Shown here: one piece after another, positions 62,011-64,000 of the stretch
Layout of the letters: each line of letters opens with the position of its first letter
How positions within the stretch are numbered: position 1 is the first letter of the stretch
Assembly (NCBI RefSeq): GCF_001514115.1
Contig: NZ_KQ948467.1
Location: 57,848 to 121,847, forward strand
Direction of reading: 5' to 3'
DNA length: 64,000 nt
Source of the DNA: Streptomyces olivochromogenes
Lineage (GTDB): Bacteria > Actinomycetota > Actinomycetes > Streptomycetales > Streptomycetaceae
The notes under the pieces: generated by a model
What the model was told of the DNA's origin: nothing
The model's input: only the letters and a program-made list of their open reading frames with translations
Database searches by the model: none
Program-made: the position numbers and the translations under genes

Positions 62011-62666
62011 TGCGAATCGTCCTCGTCGGGCCGCCGGGCGCCGGTAAGGGAACGCAAGCCGTTCGCCTCGCTGAGAAGCTGCGCATCCCGCACATCTCCA
62101 CGGGCGACCTGTTGCGAGCCAACATCAGCCAGCAGACCGAGCTGGGCAAGCTAGCGAAGTCCTACATGGACGCTGGCAACCTCGTCCCGGACGAGGTCAC
62201 CATCGCCATGGTCAAGGACCGCATGGAGCAGCCGGACGCCGAGGGCGGCTTCTTGCTGGACGGCTTCCCGCGCAACGTGCAGCAGGCGGAGGCGCTGGAC
62301 CAGCTCCTGGAGACCAAGGGCATCAAGCTGGACGCGGTCCTGGACCTGGAGGTCCCCGAGGACGAGGTCGTCAAGCGGATCGCCGGCCGGCGCATCTGCC
62401 GTAACGACTCCTCCCACGTGTTCCACGTGACGTACAGCCCGCCGAAGAAGGAGGGCGTGTGCGACGTCTGCGGCGGTGAGCTGTACCAGCGCGAAGACGA
62501 CTCCGAGGAGACGGTACGTACGCGGCTGGAGGTCTACCACACGCAGACCGAGCCGATCATCGCCTACTACAAGGCGCAGGGCCTGGTCGTGACGATCTCC
62601 TCCCTGGGCCCCGTGGACAAGATCACGCAACGGGCCCTGAAAGCCCTCAAGCGCGACGACGCGTAG
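62010..62666 (+). CDS. adk: adenylate kinase, complete, outside its normal operon
   Basis: The 218-residue protein is a full-length adenylate kinase (ATP + AMP to 2 ADP). The P-loop is GPPGAGKGTQ (residues 8-17), the AMP-binding region HISTGDLLRANI, the LDGFPRN motif near 85, and the LID contains the zinc-site Cys/His set seen in Gram-positive enzymes (CRNDSSHVFHV ... CDVCGGELYQRED). It overlaps the secY fragment stop as in the ribosomal-protein operon, but map and infA do not follow. Surrounded by decayed genes and a transposase remnant, it is probably a second copy that arrived with the 3' end of secY. Confidence 0.95.
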   Translation: MRIVLVGPPGAGKGTQAVRLAEKLRIPHISTGDLLRANISQQTELGKLAKSYMDAGNLVPDEVTIAMVKDRMEQPDAEGGFLLDGFPRNVQQAEALDQLLETKGIKLDAVLDLEVPEDEVVKRIAGRRICRNDSSHVFHVTYSPPKKEGVCDVCGGELYQREDDSEETVRTRLEVYHTQTEPIIAYYKAQGLVVTISSLGPVDKITQRALKALKRDDA

Positions 62667-62807
62667 CTATTACGGGGTCCAAGACCTGGTATGACGCCAG
62701 GTCGCCTAGCAGTTGCTCCAAGCCAGCGATGGTGGTCGCACCGTCGCCACGGGTCCACGATCGTGGGGCCAACCTGAAGGTCCCTGCCCCGGCTTGGGAC
62801 ACCGGCC

Positions 62808-63010
62808 GTGGAACCCGACGGCGACATCCGCGACGGCGCCTGGGTCGCCGAACTCGCCGGAGACTGCCTGACCGGCTGGCCGAGGAGGATGCGACTGATC
62901 GTGCGCAAGGAACGGCCGCACCCTGGCGCCCAACTGCGCTTCACCGATGCCGACGGAATGCGGCTGACCTGTCGCCACCAACACCGCCGGCGAGGCGACC
63001 GCTGCCCTCG
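62808..63010 (+). pseudogene. IS1380-family transposase fragment
   Basis: The frame VEPDGDIRDGAWVAELAGDC, then RRMRLIVRKERPHPGAQLRF and TDADGMRLTC corresponds to an internal segment of IS1380-type transposases. A frame change follows (ATNTAGEA). No inverted repeats or other parts of the element were found in the flanks. Confidence 0.7.
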
Positions 63011-63196
63011 AACTGCACGCGGCCTTCACCTGCCTCAAGCCCCGCCAGTTGGTGACCTTCTCCGGGCTGACGGTCGGCTCCTACTTCGCATTCGCCGCCT
63101 TGCCGGGTGGCGGCGGTCGCCTCTTCGACCGGTTGCCAGCGAAGTCGGACCGGTGAGATGCAGCGACAGATCGCCGCGCGTGGCGTTGATCAAGTC

Positions 63197-63352
63197 ATGA
63201 AGAAACTGATTGCAGTTACGGCGCTCAGCCTCGCTGCTCTTCTCGGCACGGTCGTTCCCGCTCAGGCGGACGACCCCCCTCCCGGAGGTGATAACGGTTC
63301 ACCTTGGTCGACCTGCTCTCGCTTGAGTGGCAGCAGAGGTATCCGGCTCTAG
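63197..63352 (+). CDS. possible small secreted peptide
   Basis: The 51-residue reading begins with a convincing signal peptide (MKKLIAVTALSLAALLGTVV, PAQA before the cleavage point) and leaves a short mature peptide rich in Pro, Gly and Ser with one Cys. Small exported peptides with this start are common in Streptomyces. No good ribosome site is seen, and the C-terminal half does not resemble a known family, so it may be a truncated gene. Confidence 0.45.
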   Translation: MKKLIAVTALSLAALLGTVVPAQADDPPPGGDNGSPWSTCSRLSGSRGIRL

Positions 63353-63465
63353 CCTGACCACAGGTCCCAGGCGTCAACCTTGGCCAACACGAGGCCATGG
63401 TTGGCCGCCACAAGACACCCACCTCTTGGGCGCCGAGGGGCAGCCTACCCCCTAGGATCGAACAG

Positions 63466-63936
63466 GTGAACGATAACTCGCCGTCGCGTTTGGAGATGCT
63501 GCACTTCGCACGCCGCATCGCTGAACAGCAGCTCACCCAGATCGACCGGTGGATCGCTGCGGAAGAACGGCGGGAAGCGGAGCGTCAGCACGGCCTCGCG
63601 GCCCGCCCTCCCGCACCGGACTGGCTGATCGAGCACGGCCCGTCCGGCCAGGACTCGATGTACGTCCACACTGGCGACTGCTGGAACGCGGGGAAGCGCT
63701 CCAAAGGCGTCACGAGGGACACGGCGCTGCGCGCACTCACCGAGGGTGGTGCACCAGCCTGCCCGCCCTGCCGGCCGGACACCGCGCTCGGCATCCTGGA
63801 GGGCTTATTCAGGCGCTGCTCGGCTGCCGTGCACTCGCCTTCCGCGCGTCATGCTCTACAGGAGGGCGAGGATGCCTTCGATCTCCTCCTCGGAGACCTC
63901 GACCGGCTCGGGGAGCAGTTCGCAGTGAGCTGCTGA
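63466..63936 (+). CDS. DUF6233-type protein
   Basis: The 156-residue protein resembles DUF6233, an actinomycete-specific family. Features are the basic helix RWIAAEERREAERQ, APDWLIEHGPSG, MYVHTGDCWNAGKRSKGVTRDTALRALTEGGAPACPPCRPDTALGIL, where Cys, His and the CPPC pair may bind metal. The remaining 35 residues after GIL are unusual for the family and may be a read-through tail. GTG 63466 is selected by homology; a TAGGAT hexamer about seven bases upstream suggests a leaderless transcript. Function unknown. Confidence 0.75.
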   Translation: MNDNSPSRLEMLHFARRIAEQQLTQIDRWIAAEERREAERQHGLAARPPAPDWLIEHGPSGQDSMYVHTGDCWNAGKRSKGVTRDTALRALTEGGAPACPPCRPDTALGILEGLFRRCSAAVHSPSARHALQEGEDAFDLLLGDLDRLGEQFAVSC

Positions 63937-64000
63937 CCTGCCGGAAGAGAGACTCGCTGCTCGTGGGGCCGCTCCGGGGGCGGCTGCTATGCCGGGGGAG

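Noticed and set aside
1..64000. tRNA, rRNA and riboswitch genes
   Set aside because: Looked for tRNA-like cloverleaf and conserved rRNA stretches by eye and saw none; a covariance-model search would be needed to exclude small RNAs.

Overview
The window is about 64 kb of high-GC actinobacterial DNA. It looks like Streptomyces: GTG starts and leaderless starts are common, and it carries an HSP18-type regulator, a DUF6233 protein and large WD40 STAND proteins. No rRNA, tRNA or CRISPR array was recognised. Many genes are broken or duplicated and several transposase pieces are present, so this is accessory DNA rather than conserved core.

1-14.7 kb. After the end of a phospholipase C gene comes the most interesting block. 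A gene for an S-4TM family putative pore-forming protein is divergent from two translationally coupled giant genes (1939 and 1579 aa). Each giant protein has an N-terminal phosphotransferase-like domain with a complete-looking active site, a STAND-type P-loop NTPase and a long WD40 sensor region. The first also has a caspase-like domain that appears to lack its catalytic His and Cys. I infer a candidate immune or cell-suicide module not matching any system I know. A convergent receptor-type Ser/Thr kinase with peptidoglycan-binding and ricin-type ends follows.

15-23 kb. A flavin-dependent oxidoreductase, an isochorismatase-like hydrolase and a quinone oxidoreductase share near-identical palindromic operators, while the adjacent MarR-type regulator survives only as a fragment beside a run of 13 G. 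Then come a serine hydrolase, an XRE/SDR scar, and an SDR-LysR divergon.

23-32 kb. YdeP-type molybdoenzyme, a leftward run of membrane proteins (FUSC, DUF1345, DUF3887, small membrane protein), a NUDIX-like protein, a GreA-like factor, and an encapsulin with a DyP peroxidase carrying the encapsulin targeting tail.

33-60 kb. A stress-response region: ClpB, CbpM, thioredoxin, UBP zinc finger and a cNMP-domain/thioredoxin-reductase-like protein in one overlapping leftward operon (its DnaJ/CbpA gene is broken), a PucR-type regulator, LysR/MFS, DUF1931 histone-fold protein, PfpI protease, a UvrA paralogue, an intact IS5-family insertion sequence, a second FUSC, PsiE, two DUF2267 genes, and Hsp20 divergent from its likely regulator across a palindromic operator. 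Decayed copies of formaldehyde-dehydrogenase-like, aldo/keto reductase and membrane-protein genes lie between.

60-64 kb. Decayed genes, then the C-terminal end of secY fused in place to a complete adk (a displaced partial copy of the essential secY-adk unit), an IS1380 remnant, a possible small secreted peptide and a DUF6233 protein.
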